Below the pieces are notes generated by a model. It did not search any database and was not told where the DNA came from. It was given only the letters and a program-made list of their open reading frames with translations. A stretch of 64,000 bases of DNA. Origin: Streptomyces termitum. GTDB lineage: Bacteria > Actinomycetota > Actinomycetes > Streptomycetales > Streptomycetaceae. Shown here piece after piece: positions 46,270-56,476 of this stretch (its first letter is position 1; each line of letters begins with the position of its first letter). A program made the translations under genes and the position numbers. The stretch spans positions 191,150-255,149 of the forward strand of contig NZ_BMUL01000002.1 of assembly GCF_014650175.1 (NCBI RefSeq), given 5' to 3'.

Positions 46270-46779
46270 TCAGTACGGGTGGACGCCGACCGGGGCGGCG
46301 GGCGGCGGGCCGTAGCCCTCCGCGATGCGCTGGTGGTAGGTCTCGCGGTCGATGACCTCCAGGCCGACGATCTCCCAGGGCGGGAGCTTCGCCGTCTGCC
46401 GGTGCTCGCCCCACAGGCGCAGGGCGACGGCGGCCGCGTCGTGCAGGTCGCGGGCCTCTTCCCAGTACCGGATCTCGGCGTGGTCGTTGGCGTAGCGGCT
46501 GGTCAGCAGGAAGGGGTGGTCGTGGGCCAGTTGTTCGAGCCCGCGCCGCACCTCCTTCAGCGGCGACTCGATGCCGGACACGCTGAGGGTGATGTGCCAC
46601 AGCTTGGACAGGGGGCGTTCCTTGGTGCCCGCCTCCCGTGCGGTGGTCTCGCCCGTCGTGTCGTCCCTTCCTTTCGTGGCCCTGTCCCGTGCCGCGTCGA
46701 AGTCGGCTCCGGCCTCGACACTCGTCAGGGCGCGTTCGGCCGTCCCGCGGGGCAGTGCCCCAGGGCGCGCTCGTCTCAC
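46270..46779 (-). CDS. Conserved hypothetical protein between proA and proB
   Basis: 169 residues. The N-terminal 55 are polar and probably disordered. The core starts [20 protein letters not shown] and includes [20 protein letters not shown] and [20 protein letters not shown]. No membrane segment or signal. The GTG start has AGGAGG seven bases upstream, which supports the long form. Its place between proA and proB seems conserved in Streptomyces, but I know no function. Confidence 0.75.
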   Translation of the reverse strand: MRRARPGALPRGTAERALTSVEAGADFDAARDRATKGRDDTTGETTAREAGTKERPLSKLWHITLSVSGIESPLKEVRRGLEQLAHDHPFLLTSRYANDHAEIRYWEEARDLHDAAAVALRLWGEHRQTAKLPPWEIVGLEVIDRETYHQRIAEGYGPPPAAPVGVHPY

Positions 46780-46972
46780 CGGCGGCCTCCTGTGTGATGC
46801 GTGTGGTGCTGTACCCCGCGTTGCTCGTTACCCCCGAGACAAAGTTGACCAGCCCGGGAGGCCACGTGGGGCGGTTTTGGTAAAGGTCCCTTCCGGATGG
46901 CAGGAGTTTCAGCCGTTTCGGCGGCTGTCGCGCGAAAGCCCGCGCGAAACCTCTCCTGTCGTTCCAGGGACT

Positions 46973-46992
46973 CCCCGGGAACCCTCCCGGGG
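46973..46992 (-). terminator. proB terminator
   Basis: Perfect 8-bp stem CCCCGGGA/TCCCGGGG with loop ACCC, enclosed by CCAGG/CCTGG, 38 bases past the proB stop. Confidence 0.55.
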
Positions 46993-47030
46993 CTCTTCCG
47001 GGGCTCCTGGGACGCCTCTCCCGGGCCGGT

Positions 47031-48170
47031 TCAGGCGAGGACGACGAGGTCGTCGCGGTGGACGATCTCCCGCTCGTACTCGGGGCCGAGTTCCCGGGCG
47101 AGTTCGTGAGTGGAGCGGCCCAGCATCCGGGGGAGCTCCTTGGCGTCGAAGTTGACGAGGCCGCGGGCGACGGCGCGCCCGGCGGCGTCGCGGAGTTCGA
47201 CCGGGTCACCGGCGGCGAAGTCGCCCTCGACGGTGGCGATGCCCGCCGCGAGCAGCGATTTCTTTCCTTCGACGACGGCGCGGACGGCCCCGTCGTCGAG
47301 CCCCAGGGAGCCCTGGGGGGTGGAGGCGTGGGCGAGCCAGAGGAGGCGGTCGGCGAAGCGGCGGCCGGTGCGGTGGAAGTAGGTGCCGGTGTCGCGGCCC
47401 GCGAGGGCGTCGGCGGCGCGGCTGGCGGAGGTGAGGACGACGGGGATGCCGGCGGCGGCGGCGATCCGGGCGGCCTCGACCTTGGTGACCATGCCGCCGG
47501 TGCCGACGCCGGCCTTGCCGGCGGAGCCGATCTCGACGTGGGCGATGTCCGCCGGGCCGGCGACCTCGGTGATCCGGGAGGTGCCGGGCCGGGACGGGTC
47601 GCCGTCGTAGAGGCCGTCGACGTCGGAGAGGAGGACGAGGAGGTCGGCCCGGACGAGGTGGGCGACGAGCGCGGCGAGCCGGTCGTTGTCGCCGAAGCGG
47701 ATCTCGTCGGTGGCGACGGTGTCGTTCTCGTTGACGACCGGCAGGGCGCCCATGGCGAGGAGCTGGTCGAGGGTGCGGTAGGCGTTGCGGTAGTGGGCGC
47801 GGCGGCTGGTGTCGTCGGTGGTGAGCAGCACCTGGCCGACGCGGACGCCGTAGCGGGCGAAGGAGGCGGTGTAGCGGGCGACGAGGAGGCCCTGGCCGAC
47901 GCTGGCGGCGGCCTGCTGGCGGGCCAGGTCCTTGGGGCGGCGGGTCAGGCCGAGCGGGGCGAGGCCGGCGGCGATGGCGCCGGAGGAGACCAGGACGATC
48001 TCCTTCTCGCCGCCGCTGCGGACCTTGGCCAGGACGTCGACGAGGGCGTCGACGCGGTCGGCGTCGAGGCCGCCCGCGGCGGTGGTGAGGGAGGAGGAGC
48101 CGACCTTGACGACGATCCTGCGGGCCTCCGTCACGTACTGCCGTGCCACTGCCGCCGGCACCGTCGTCAT
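47031..48170 (-). CDS. proB: Glutamate 5-kinase
   Basis: 379 residues. First enzyme of proline synthesis, phosphorylating glutamate; normally feedback-inhibited by proline. The amino-acid-kinase domain has RRIVVKVGSSSLTT and VLVSSGAIAAGLAPLG, later FGDNDRLAALVA and GTGGMVTKVEAARIAAAAG. The C-terminal 80 residues are a PUA domain. Start choice is uncertain: ATG 48170 is used; a GTG 12 codons in (VTEARRIVVKVG) or an ATG eight codons earlier are alternatives. Confidence 0.94.
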   Translation of the reverse strand: MTTVPAAVARQYVTEARRIVVKVGSSSLTTAAGGLDADRVDALVDVLAKVRSGGEKEIVLVSSGAIAAGLAPLGLTRRPKDLARQQAAASVGQGLLVARYTASFARYGVRVGQVLLTTDDTSRRAHYRNAYRTLDQLLAMGALPVVNENDTVATDEIRFGDNDRLAALVAHLVRADLLVLLSDVDGLYDGDPSRPGTSRITEVAGPADIAHVEIGSAGKAGVGTGGMVTKVEAARIAAAAGIPVVLTSASRAADALAGRDTGTYFHRTGRRFADRLLWLAHASTPQGSLGLDDGAVRAVVEGKKSLLAAGIATVEGDFAAGDPVELRDAAGRAVARGLVNFDAKELPRMLGRSTHELARELGPEYEREIVHRDDLVVLA

Positions 48171-48257
48171 CTCCGCCGCCCTCTCCGTCGCCACCCGCGC
48201 CGACCTCGTCCGCCGTTCGGGGCACCGCGCGCTCCCGGCGCGGTCGCGAGGGGCAAT

Positions 48258-48842
48258 CTACGCGAGCCGGGACGGCCGCCGCTCCTCCGTTCCGCTCTCC
48301 GGACCGCCGCGCTCCGGCTCCCGTACCTCCGCGTCCCGGCCGGGCGCGCCGCCGTCCCGGTCCGGTCCGGCCCGCTCCGGGGCCCGGCCGGTGAGGATCC
48401 GCCGGGAGATCAGGTACGTGAAGGGGATGGCGACGACGGCGGCGACGAGCGGCGCGATCCGGTCGTCGGTCCCGGCCCAGGTGACGAGGGCGTACAGACC
48501 GGCGCTCTGCACCAGGTAGTTGGTGACGTTGGTGAGGGGGAAGAGGGCGAACTTCTTCCAGGTGGGGCGGGTGCGGTAGGTGAAGTAGGTGTTGAGGAAG
48601 AAGGAGCCGACCATGCTGAGCAGGAAGGCGAGGGTGTACGCGGCGAAGTACGGCATCCAGGGGTGGAGGAGCAGGTAGCACCCGAAGAAGGTGGCGGTGT
48701 TGGCGCCGCCGACGAGGGCGAAGCGCGTGACCTCCGCGAGCCGGGCCCGCCCGCCGCCGCGCCCCGTCCCGGCGCCGGTCCCTCCTCCGTTTCCGGCCCC
48801 GTCCCCGTTCCCGGCCGTCGCACCCGTACCGTTCCCGTCCAT
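48258..48842 (-). CDS. GtrA-family membrane protein
   Basis: 194 residues with four membrane helices (FALVGGANTATFFGCYLLL, YTLAFLLSMVGSFFLNTYFT, YLVQSAGLYALVTW, AAVVAIPFTYLISRRIL). The N-terminus is a Gly/Asn/Thr-rich repeat (NGTGATAGNGDGAGNGGG). GtrA proteins are thought to flip polyprenyl-phosphate-linked sugars for surface glycan decoration. It sits at the edge of the glycopolymer cluster and is divergent from the GT2-TagF gene, consistent with that role. Confidence 0.85.
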   Translation of the reverse strand: MDGNGTGATAGNGDGAGNGGGTGAGTGRGGGRARLAEVTRFALVGGANTATFFGCYLLLHPWMPYFAAYTLAFLLSMVGSFFLNTYFTYRTRPTWKKFALFPLTNVTNYLVQSAGLYALVTWAGTDDRIAPLVAAVVAIPFTYLISRRILTGRAPERAGPDRDGGAPGRDAEVREPERGGPESGTEERRPSRLA

Positions 48843-48996
48843 CGCCGTCGGCCGTCCCTTTCCCTGTACGAGGGGGCGACCGTACGGCGCCGGGGTGGCC
48901 CGGGTGTGACGCCCGGGTGGACGGCGCGGATCCCCCCGCCGTCCGGGCGTCGACGAAGCGGCCGGCGGGAGGCCGGAGGAAGACCCTGCGGGAACC

Positions 48997-49069
48997 CGGG
49001 CGGGAGACCGACGGAACGACAGGCGGGGAGACCGGGGGGACAACGGGCGGGGAGACCGGAGGAAGCGAC
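48997..49069. repeat. Three imperfect 24-bp tandem repeats
   Basis: Units at 48997-49020, 49021-49044 and 49045-49069 (the last is 25 bases) share GGCGGGAGACCG followed by GGA and ending in AAC or GAC. Located in the divergent spacer. Confidence 0.8.
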
Positions 49070-49352
49070 GGGAGGAAGGGCCGGGAAGGGAAGGAGCCGG
49101 GGAGGACCTGACGGCCGGAGCGTTCCCCGGCCCGGATCCGGTGTGTTGTGTGCCACTTCGCCACGACGGCGGTCGTAGGGTTTGGGGTAGGTTCTCCCCC
49201 CGTGCGCGCGCCCGCCTCCCGCGGGCCCCCGACCGGCCTCCACCTGCGGTTCCCGGCGGAGCTGGGCCGTTGCCCCGAGGGCTTCTTCTCACCTCTGTCA
49301 CGATCGTGGCACGGGGGCCCGGGCGTGCGCGGAACGGGCAGGAAACACCAGG

Positions 49353-49358
49353 TAGCTT
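49353..49358 (+). promoter_or_regulatory. -10 box TAGCTT for GT2-TagF operon
   Basis: TAGCTT 46 bases before the chosen GTG 49399; expected transcript start near 49365. Confidence 0.4.
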
Positions 49359-49398
49359 GGGTGTGTCTGAGAAGAAGGAAAAGTGGATCGAGGTGCAA

Positions 49399-52263
49399 GT
49401 GCCTGACGTCTCCGTGGTCGTCATCGCCTACAACGACGCAGAGCGTCTCCCGACGGCCGTGCAATCGGTACTGGACCAGACCCTGCACAGCGTCGAGGTC
49501 GTGATCGTCGACGACTGCAGCAAGGACAGCACCTTCGAGGTCGCCCGCGCGCTGGCGGCGAAGACCCCGGACCGGGTCAGAGCCTTCCAGCTGCCGGAGA
49601 ACAGCGGCGGCTGCGGCGCGCCCCGCAATCTCGGCATCAAGGAGGCCGCCGGCACCTACGTCATGTTCCTCGACAGCGACGACGTGCTGGAGCGGAACGC
49701 CTGCCGGAACATGCTGGAGGCCGCCGAGTCCACCGGCTCCGACCTGGTGTCGGGCCTCTGCGTGCGCGTCACCGTGGACAGCCGGAAGAAGAAGACCGCC
49801 GGCTGGTACCCCTGGATATACGCCGAGACGCGGACGATCGACTCCATCACGGAGCTGCCCGACCTGCTCGTCTTCGACACCCTCTCGACGAACAAGTGCT
49901 ACCGGCGCGGCTTCCTCCTGGACCAGGGCCTGGAGTTCCCCGTCGGCATCCACTACGAGGACCTGCTCTTCTCGGCGCAGGCGTACATCGCCGCGAGCCG
50001 GATCACGCTCATCCCGAACCACGTCTACTACTGGAACGTGCAGGAGCGCGCCGCCTCGAAGTCGATCAGCAACCGGCGCCACGAGATCGCCAACTTCGTG
50101 CACCGGATGACGATCCACCGCCGGGTGGACGCCCTGCTGGAGAGCAAGGGCTACGAGGACCTCCGGTACCGCAAGGACATCAAGTTCCTCAAGCACGACC
50201 TGGCGCTGCACCTGCGCGACCTGGCCCTCCTCGACCAGGACTACCAGCGCGAGTTCGCCCGGCTGGCGAACGAGTACCTGGCCGGGATCTCCCCGGAGGC
50301 GTACTCCGAGGTGCAGCCGCTCCAGGCCATCTGCGCCTTCCTGCTGACGCGGGAGGACTGGGAGAACCTGCTCCCGGCGACCGACGCGCTCACCAACCCC
50401 GGCCGCATCACCAGCCCGCTCGTCGAGCGCGACGGCCGGATCTACTGGTGCGACCGGCACCTGGACGGCGAGGAGGGCCGCGCGATCCTGGACGTGACGG
50501 CAGCCGGCCACCACACCAAGCCGCTCACGTCGCTCTCCCTGGGCAACAAGCTGACCTCGTACGAGAGCGCCGGCGGTTCGATCAAGCTGTCCGGGCGCGT
50601 CGTCAACCCGCTCGGCCGGATCGCCCCGGACGCGAAGCTCGGCGCGGCCCTGGAGTTCTCCGCCCGGCGCAACGTCAGCGGGAAGACGGCCCGGATCCCG
50701 CTGACGACGGTCCGGCACGCCGGTGACCACATCGAGTGGTCGGGCGTGGTGGACGTGGCCCGCGCGGTCCGCCCGCTCGGTGTCATCGACGCCGTCTGGG
50801 ACGTCCACCTGGTCCTCACCGTCGGCGAGGACGAGCTCAGGACCCGGGTCTCGGCCGGCGGCACCCCGCTCGACGAGGCCGGTTCCGTGCGGATCCGGCC
50901 CCGCCTGACCACGCTGGTCTCCGACCGCTTCGTGCCGCAGATCACGCCGAAGGGCAACCTGTCGTACGTGCTGACCGCCGAGAGCAAGGTGGCGGTGCGC
51001 ACCTCGGCGATGATCGACGGCGCGATGCACGGGCAGCCCGCCCGGCTCGCGAAGAGCGGTCTGCACCGGCTGGTCACGGCCAAGCGGAACCTGTCCTCGG
51101 GCGAGACGAAGATCCGCGTCTACCACGAGCTGTACAGCAAGCTGCCGATCAAGAAGGGGCTCGTCGTCTTCGAGAGCCACCTCGGCAAGCAGTACAGCGA
51201 CAGCCCGAAGGCGATCTACGAGGAGATGCGCCGCCAGGGCGTGAAGTTCGAGGCCGTCTGGTCCTACGCGGGTGCCAAGCCGACCGGGTTCCCCAAGGAC
51301 GCGACGCTGGTGCGGCGCTGGAGCCGGCAGTACCTGCGGGCGCTGGCCCAGGCCGAGTTCTGGATCGACAACCAGGGCTTCCCGCTGGCGCTCGCCAAGC
51401 GCCCGGGGACCACGTACATCCAGACCTGGCACGGCACCGCGCTGAAGCGGATGGGCTTCGACGAGCCGGGCACCAAGGCCCGCGGGCTCGGCGCGCAGGC
51501 GTCGTTCCAGAAGGCCCTGGACCGCTTCGACCACTTCCTGATCCGCGGCGAGCACGACCGGCGCACCCTCGCGAAGGGCTTCCGGCTCCGCGACGAGGTG
51601 CTGCTGCCCGTCGGCTACCCGCGCAACGACGAGCTGGCCGCCACCCGCGCGAAGGAGGCCGAGTCCGGCGTCCGCGAGCGCGGTCCGCTGGCGGCCGAGC
51701 TGGGCATCGACCCGGAGAAGAAGGTGCTGCTGTACGCGCCGACCTTCCGGGCCGGTCCGGGCGGCAAGGTGCAGGCGTTCCAGGCCCCGTTCTCCGTCGA
51801 GGAGTTCGCGGAGCGCTTCGGCGACACCCACACGCTGCTGATCAGGACGCACTACCTGAACAACGTGACGCTGCCGCCGTCGGTGCGCGGCCGGGTCGTC
51901 GACGTCTCCTCGCACCACGACGTCACCCCGCTGCTCGCCCTCGCGGACGGCCTGATCACCGACTACTCGTCCGTGATGTTCGACTACGGGCTCCTCGAAC
52001 GCCCGATGATCTTCTTCACGTACGACTACGACGAGTACGCCCAGGAGAACCGCGGCACCTACTTCGACCTGAAGGAGCGCGCCCCGGGTCCCGTGGTGGA
52101 GACCGAGGAGGACCTCTTCGGCGCGGTCGCGCGCTTCGACGAGGAGGCCGACGCCAAGTACGTGGCGGCCCGTCAGCGGTTCAACACCGAGTTCAGCGAG
52201 TACGACCGGGGCGACGCGGCCCGCCGGATCGTCGCCAAGTTCTTCACCGGGAGCGGGAAGTGA
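49399..52263 (+). CDS. Bifunctional GT2 glycosyltransferase - TagF-like CDP-glycerol glycerophosphotransferase
   Basis: 954 residues. Residues 1-230 are a GT-A family 2 transferase (VPDVSVVVIAYNDAERL, VIVDDCSKDS, MFLDSDDVL with the DxD metal site). The middle (about 420-580) is beta-rich and of unknown role. Residues from about 586 are a teichoic-acid polymerase-like domain (VVFESHLGKQYSDSPKAIYE, QTWHGTALKRMG at about 677, LITDYSSVMFDYGLLERP at about 854). It likely builds a polyol-phosphate or glycosyl-phosphate wall polymer at the inner membrane face. GTG 49399 has GAGG five bases upstream; GTG 49363 is an alternative. The stop overlaps the next gene (GTGA). Confidence 0.87.
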   Translation: MPDVSVVVIAYNDAERLPTAVQSVLDQTLHSVEVVIVDDCSKDSTFEVARALAAKTPDRVRAFQLPENSGGCGAPRNLGIKEAAGTYVMFLDSDDVLERNACRNMLEAAESTGSDLVSGLCVRVTVDSRKKKTAGWYPWIYAETRTIDSITELPDLLVFDTLSTNKCYRRGFLLDQGLEFPVGIHYEDLLFSAQAYIAASRITLIPNHVYYWNVQERAASKSISNRRHEIANFVHRMTIHRRVDALLESKGYEDLRYRKDIKFLKHDLALHLRDLALLDQDYQREFARLANEYLAGISPEAYSEVQPLQAICAFLLTREDWENLLPATDALTNPGRITSPLVERDGRIYWCDRHLDGEEGRAILDVTAAGHHTKPLTSLSLGNKLTSYESAGGSIKLSGRVVNPLGRIAPDAKLGAALEFSARRNVSGKTARIPLTTVRHAGDHIEWSGVVDVARAVRPLGVIDAVWDVHLVLTVGEDELRTRVSAGGTPLDEAGSVRIRPRLTTLVSDRFVPQITPKGNLSYVLTAESKVAVRTSAMIDGAMHGQPARLAKSGLHRLVTAKRNLSSGETKIRVYHELYSKLPIKKGLVVFESHLGKQYSDSPKAIYEEMRRQGVKFEAVWSYAGAKPTGFPKDATLVRRWSRQYLRALAQAEFWIDNQGFPLALAKRPGTTYIQTWHGTALKRMGFDEPGTKARGLGAQASFQKALDRFDHFLIRGEHDRRTLAKGFRLRDEVLLPVGYPRNDELAATRAKEAESGVRERGPLAAELGIDPEKKVLLYAPTFRAGPGGKVQAFQAPFSVEEFAERFGDTHTLLIRTHYLNNVTLPPSVRGRVVDVSSHHDVTPLLALADGLITDYSSVMFDYGLLERPMIFFTYDYDEYAQENRGTYFDLKERAPGPVVETEEDLFGAVARFDEEADAKYVAARQRFNTEFSEYDRGDAARRIVAKFFTGSGK

Positions 52264-53432
52264 CCGACCAGACCACCGTGTCCGGAGCCCGCGACATCTT
52301 CATCGTCTCCAACAGCGTGGACGAGATGGGCGGTGTGACCACCTGGACGCACCAGATGGCCCGGGAGTTCACCGGCCGCGGCCACACCGTCCACGTCATC
52401 GGCGTGACGCCCGCCCCGGCCGACCGGCGGCACGAGTTCCCCGACCCGCTGCCGTACGCCACCACCACCCTGTACGAGGAGCACCCGCCGCAGCTCAAGG
52501 CGCTGAGGGGCCTCAAGGGCAAGCTCAACGCGGTGGAGCGGCGCCGGTACGCGGCCCGCTCGGCGGCCATGCAGGAGCGCGCCGACCGGATGACCGCCCT
52601 GTTCCGGGCGGCCCGGCCGGGTGCGGTGGTGATCGTCACGCAGGTGTGGGCGATGGAGTGGGTGGGCCTCGCGGACACCTCGGGGCTCCTCGTCATCGGC
52701 ATGAGCCACGAGTCGTACGACGCCAGTGCGGGCTCCTCCCGGCTCCCCCGGGTGAAGCGCCACTACAAGGACGTCGACCGGCTCCTCGTCCTCACCCCGG
52801 AGGACGCCAACAAGTGGATCCGGGCGGGCATGGACAACGTCGGCCACATGCCGAACGCCCTGCCGTTCGTCCCCGAGCGTCCGGTGGCCCGCAGCGGGAA
52901 GGTGGTCGCCTCGGTCGGCCGCCTCTCCCACGAGAAGGGCGTGGACATGCTGCTCGACAGCTGGGCGGAGATCTCCTCCCGTCACCCCGACTGGAAGCTG
53001 CGGATCTACGGCGCCGGTGACGAGGAGCAGGCGCTGCTCGCCCGGACGACCGAGCTGGGCCTCGACGGCTCCGTGGAGTGGATGGGCCGGACGAACGACG
53101 TCCTCGGGGCGCTCTCGGAGGCGTCGGTCTTCGCCCAGGCGTCCCGCGCCGAGGGCTTCCCCATCACCCTCCTGGAGGCGATGGCGGCGGGCGTGCCGTG
53201 TGCGGCGTTCGACTGCGCGCCGGGCGTGCGGGAGATAATCCGGGACGGTGAGGACGGCCTGCTGGCCCGGCTCGGCAACGTCATGGAGCTGGGCGGCCAC
53301 ATCAGCGCCCTGATCTCCGACAAGGAGCTGCGGGACCGGATGGGCGAGGCCGCCTTCAAGAACGTGAAGCGGTACGCGCCCGAGGAGATCACCGACCGCT
53401 GGGAGGCCCTCTTCGCCTTCCTGGAGCGCTGA
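52260..53432 (+). CDS. GT4-family glycosyltransferase
   Basis: 390 residues. GT-B fold: N-terminal VSNSVDEMGGVTTWTHQMAR (glycine-rich acceptor loop) and C-terminal nucleotide-sugar domain with VVASVGRLSHEKGVDMLLDS, RIYGAGDEEQ and SRAEGFPITLLEAMAAGVP, the E-x7-E type motif of GT4. Donor and acceptor are unknown, but coupling to the GT2-TagF gene by a four-base GTGA overlap places it in the same polymer pathway. A very strong convergent terminator follows. Confidence 0.9.
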   Translation: MTDQTTVSGARDIFIVSNSVDEMGGVTTWTHQMAREFTGRGHTVHVIGVTPAPADRRHEFPDPLPYATTTLYEEHPPQLKALRGLKGKLNAVERRRYAARSAAMQERADRMTALFRAARPGAVVIVTQVWAMEWVGLADTSGLLVIGMSHESYDASAGSSRLPRVKRHYKDVDRLLVLTPEDANKWIRAGMDNVGHMPNALPFVPERPVARSGKVVASVGRLSHEKGVDMLLDSWAEISSRHPDWKLRIYGAGDEEQALLARTTELGLDGSVEWMGRTNDVLGALSEASVFAQASRAEGFPITLLEAMAAGVPCAAFDCAPGVREIIRDGEDGLLARLGNVMELGGHISALISDKELRDRMGEAAFKNVKRYAPEEITDRWEALFAFLER

Positions 53433-53455
53433 CGGCGCGGGCGGGACGCACGGAC

Positions 53456-53505
53456 GGTACGGGAACGGGCCGGGGAGCAGTCGCTCCCCGGCCCGTTCCC
53501 GTACC
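53456..53505. terminator. Bidirectional terminator between GT4 and galE
   Basis: A perfect 23-bp stem (53456-53478 with 53483-53505) around a four-base loop AGTC, in the gap between convergent genes. It is the longest perfect hairpin in the window. Confidence 0.88.
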
Positions 53506-53534
53506 CGCGCCGCCGGACGGCGCGGGCGTGCCGG

Positions 53535-54518
<984 letters not shown>

Positions 54519-54707
54519 GCGTTCCCCACATCCCTTTTCGCTGAGCACTTGCGGAGGGACAGCGTACCTTCCGGGCCTTTCGGGCCTGTCCGGCCCCGTC
54601 GCGGGGAGCGCGCGGGTGGACTCCGCGCGCCTGGCAGGGGTCCGGGAGGCGGCATACTGAGGAACGGTAACTCTCCGCGTATGTTCGTGTTCGAGGAGTA
54701 AACGGCT

Positions 54708-56435
54708 GTGCGAAATCCCGAATCGCCCCGGCTGCTCGGGGTCTACCGCCGAGCCGTGCCCGCCCGCGTGCGACGGGCCGTCGTCTCCCAGGTGGACGCC
54801 GATGTGCGCCGCCGCGTGAAGCTCGGCATCGCCAGCGGCACCGCCGCCGCCGAGCGGCTGCGCCGCAACCGGCTGGCCCGGCGCTACGCGGCGCTCACCT
54901 CCGGCCCCGGCCGGACGGTGATCGACATCGGCCGGGAGCCGAAGGTGGCCCTGGTCTCCGAGGGGATCACCCCGCTGCGGGCCCGCCGGGCCAACCTCGA
55001 CGCGGTGCTCGCCGCGCTCGCCGCCGCCGGGATCGAGCACTTCTGCGTGCCCGGCAAGGCCGACACCTCCTCCGCCGTGGCCGTCCGCGAGGAGGACCGC
55101 GCCGAGGTCCTCGCCGCCCTGGCCGCCGCCTGCGACCACGAGCCCGGCTATGTCGCCGGGACCGGCGGTCCGGCCGGGCGGGAGTCCCGGCCCGGCTTCG
55201 CCCCCTCGACCTGGCACCGGCTGCGCGCCGCCGCCGTGCTGCGCCTCGTCTGGTACCGCACCGACCCCACCGGGCAGCTCAAGCTGGGCGCCCCGTACGG
55301 CTGCGACGTGGAGTTCTGGCGGCACGAGGACGGCGAGCTGGTCGCGCCCCGGCCGGGCCGGCTCGTCGCCGCGCTCCCCCGCCAGGGCCGTATCGTCGAC
55401 GCCCCGGAGTCCTGCTTCACCGGCTTCACCGACGCCCGGGAGGAGCCCCGGGTGCCGGCCCGTGCGGAGACCGCCGTCGTCCGCACCGACCAGGTCACCT
55501 TCCCGGTGGACGTCGTCTACACCTGGGTGGACGGGTCGGACCCGGAGTGGCTGCGGCGGCGCGCGCGGTACTCCGGCGAGGGGTACCACGCGGAATCGGC
55601 CAACGCGGCCCGCTACCTCAGCCGCGACGAGCTGCGCTACTCGCTGCGCTCGCTGCACCTGTACGCCCCCTGGGTGCGGAACGTCTTCCTCGTCACCGAC
55701 GACCAGGTCCCGGCCTGGCTGGACACCGCCGCCCCCCACCTGCGGGTCGTCCCGCACCAGGAGATCTTCCGCTCGCCGGCGCTGCTGCCCACCTTCAACT
55801 CGCACGCCATCGAGTCCCAGCTGCACCACATCGAGGGCCTCTCCGAGCACTTCCTCTACCTCAACGACGACGTGATGCTGAGCCGCGAGGTCACCCCGGA
55901 GGACTTCTTCCTGGCCAGCGGCATCACCCGCTTCTTCCCCTCCCCCGCCCTGGTGCCGCTGGGCGAGCGGAGCCCCGACGACCCGCCGGTGGCCGCCGCC
56001 GGCAAGAACAACCGCCGGCTGCTCCAGGAGCGGTACGGCACGGTCCTGGTGCAGAAGATGAAGCACATGCCGCACCCGCTGCGGCGCAGCGTCCTGACCG
56101 AGATCGAGACGGAGTTCGACGCCGCCTACCGGCGCACCGAGGCGAACCGCTTCCGCAGCGTCGACGACATCTCCATCGCCTCCTCGCTGCACCACTACTA
56201 CGCCTTCCACACCGGCCGCGCGGTCCCCTCGACCGACCTGCCGTACGCCTACCTGGACCTCACCCACCCGTGGACGGAGACCCGGCTCGGCCGGCTGCTC
56301 GCCCAGCGGGACCGGGCGGTCTTCTGCGTCAACGACACGACCTCCGCGGAGGGGGACGCGGACGGCCAGAAGGACCTGATCACCCCGTTCCTGGAGGCGT
56401 ACTTCCCGGTGCCCAGCCCGTACGAGAAGCGCTAG
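54708..56435 (+). CDS. Stealth-family sugar-phosphate transferase
   Basis: 575 residues. The Stealth conserved regions are in order: CR1 [15 protein letters not shown] (about 266), CR2 [20 protein letters not shown] with [12 protein letters not shown] and [13 protein letters not shown], then CR3 with [14 protein letters not shown], and CR4 near the end ([14 protein letters not shown]). Stealth proteins transfer hexose-1-phosphate units in capsule polymers (for example GlcNAc-1-phosphate). The N-terminal 260 residues are a helical/DUF-type extension shared in part with the neighbouring fusion. The GTG start has GAGGAG about nine bases upstream. Convergent with the GT4-Stealth gene. Confidence 0.9.
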   Translation: MRNPESPRLLGVYRRAVPARVRRAVVSQVDADVRRRVKLGIASGTAAAERLRRNRLARRYAALTSGPGRTVIDIGREPKVALVSEGITPLRARRANLDAVLAALAAAGIEHFCVPGKADTSSAVAVREEDRAEVLAALAAACDHEPGYVAGTGGPAGRESRPGFAPSTWHRLRAAAVLRLVWYRTDPTGQLKLGAPYGCDVEFWRHEDGELVAPRPGRLVAALPRQGRIVDAPESCFTGFTDAREEPRVPARAETAVVRTDQVTFPVDVVYTWVDGSDPEWLRRRARYSGEGYHAESANAARYLSRDELRYSLRSLHLYAPWVRNVFLVTDDQVPAWLDTAAPHLRVVPHQEIFRSPALLPTFNSHAIESQLHHIEGLSEHFLYLNDDVMLSREVTPEDFFLASGITRFFPSPALVPLGERSPDDPPVAAAGKNNRRLLQERYGTVLVQKMKHMPHPLRRSVLTEIETEFDAAYRRTEANRFRSVDDISIASSLHHYYAFHTGRAVPSTDLPYAYLDLTHPWTETRLGRLLAQRDRAVFCVNDTTSAEGDADGQKDLITPFLEAYFPVPSPYEKR

Positions 56436-56436
56436 C

Positions 56437-56473
56437 GGCCGGGCGGGGCGGGGAGAGTCCTCCCCGCCCGGCC
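56437..56473. terminator. Bidirectional terminator between the two Stealth genes
   Basis: 12-bp perfect stem GGCCGGGCGGGG/CCCCGCCCGGCC (56437-56448, 56462-56473), filling almost the whole 41-base gap between convergent stops. Confidence 0.75.
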
Positions 56474-56476
56474 GGG

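Larger units (their letters stand above)
48843..49398. other. Divergent intergenic region before the glycopolymer genes
   Basis: 556 bases between GtrA and GT2-TagF. It holds three 24-bp tandem repeats (48997-49069), purine-rich low-complexity sequence, and a TAGCTT -10 candidate at 49353. No supportable gene. Confidence 0.65.

Noticed and set aside
47206..51918. 1570-codon minus-strand frame opposite GT2-TagF
   Set aside because: Shadow of the GT2-TagF gene and of proB; low-complexity translation.
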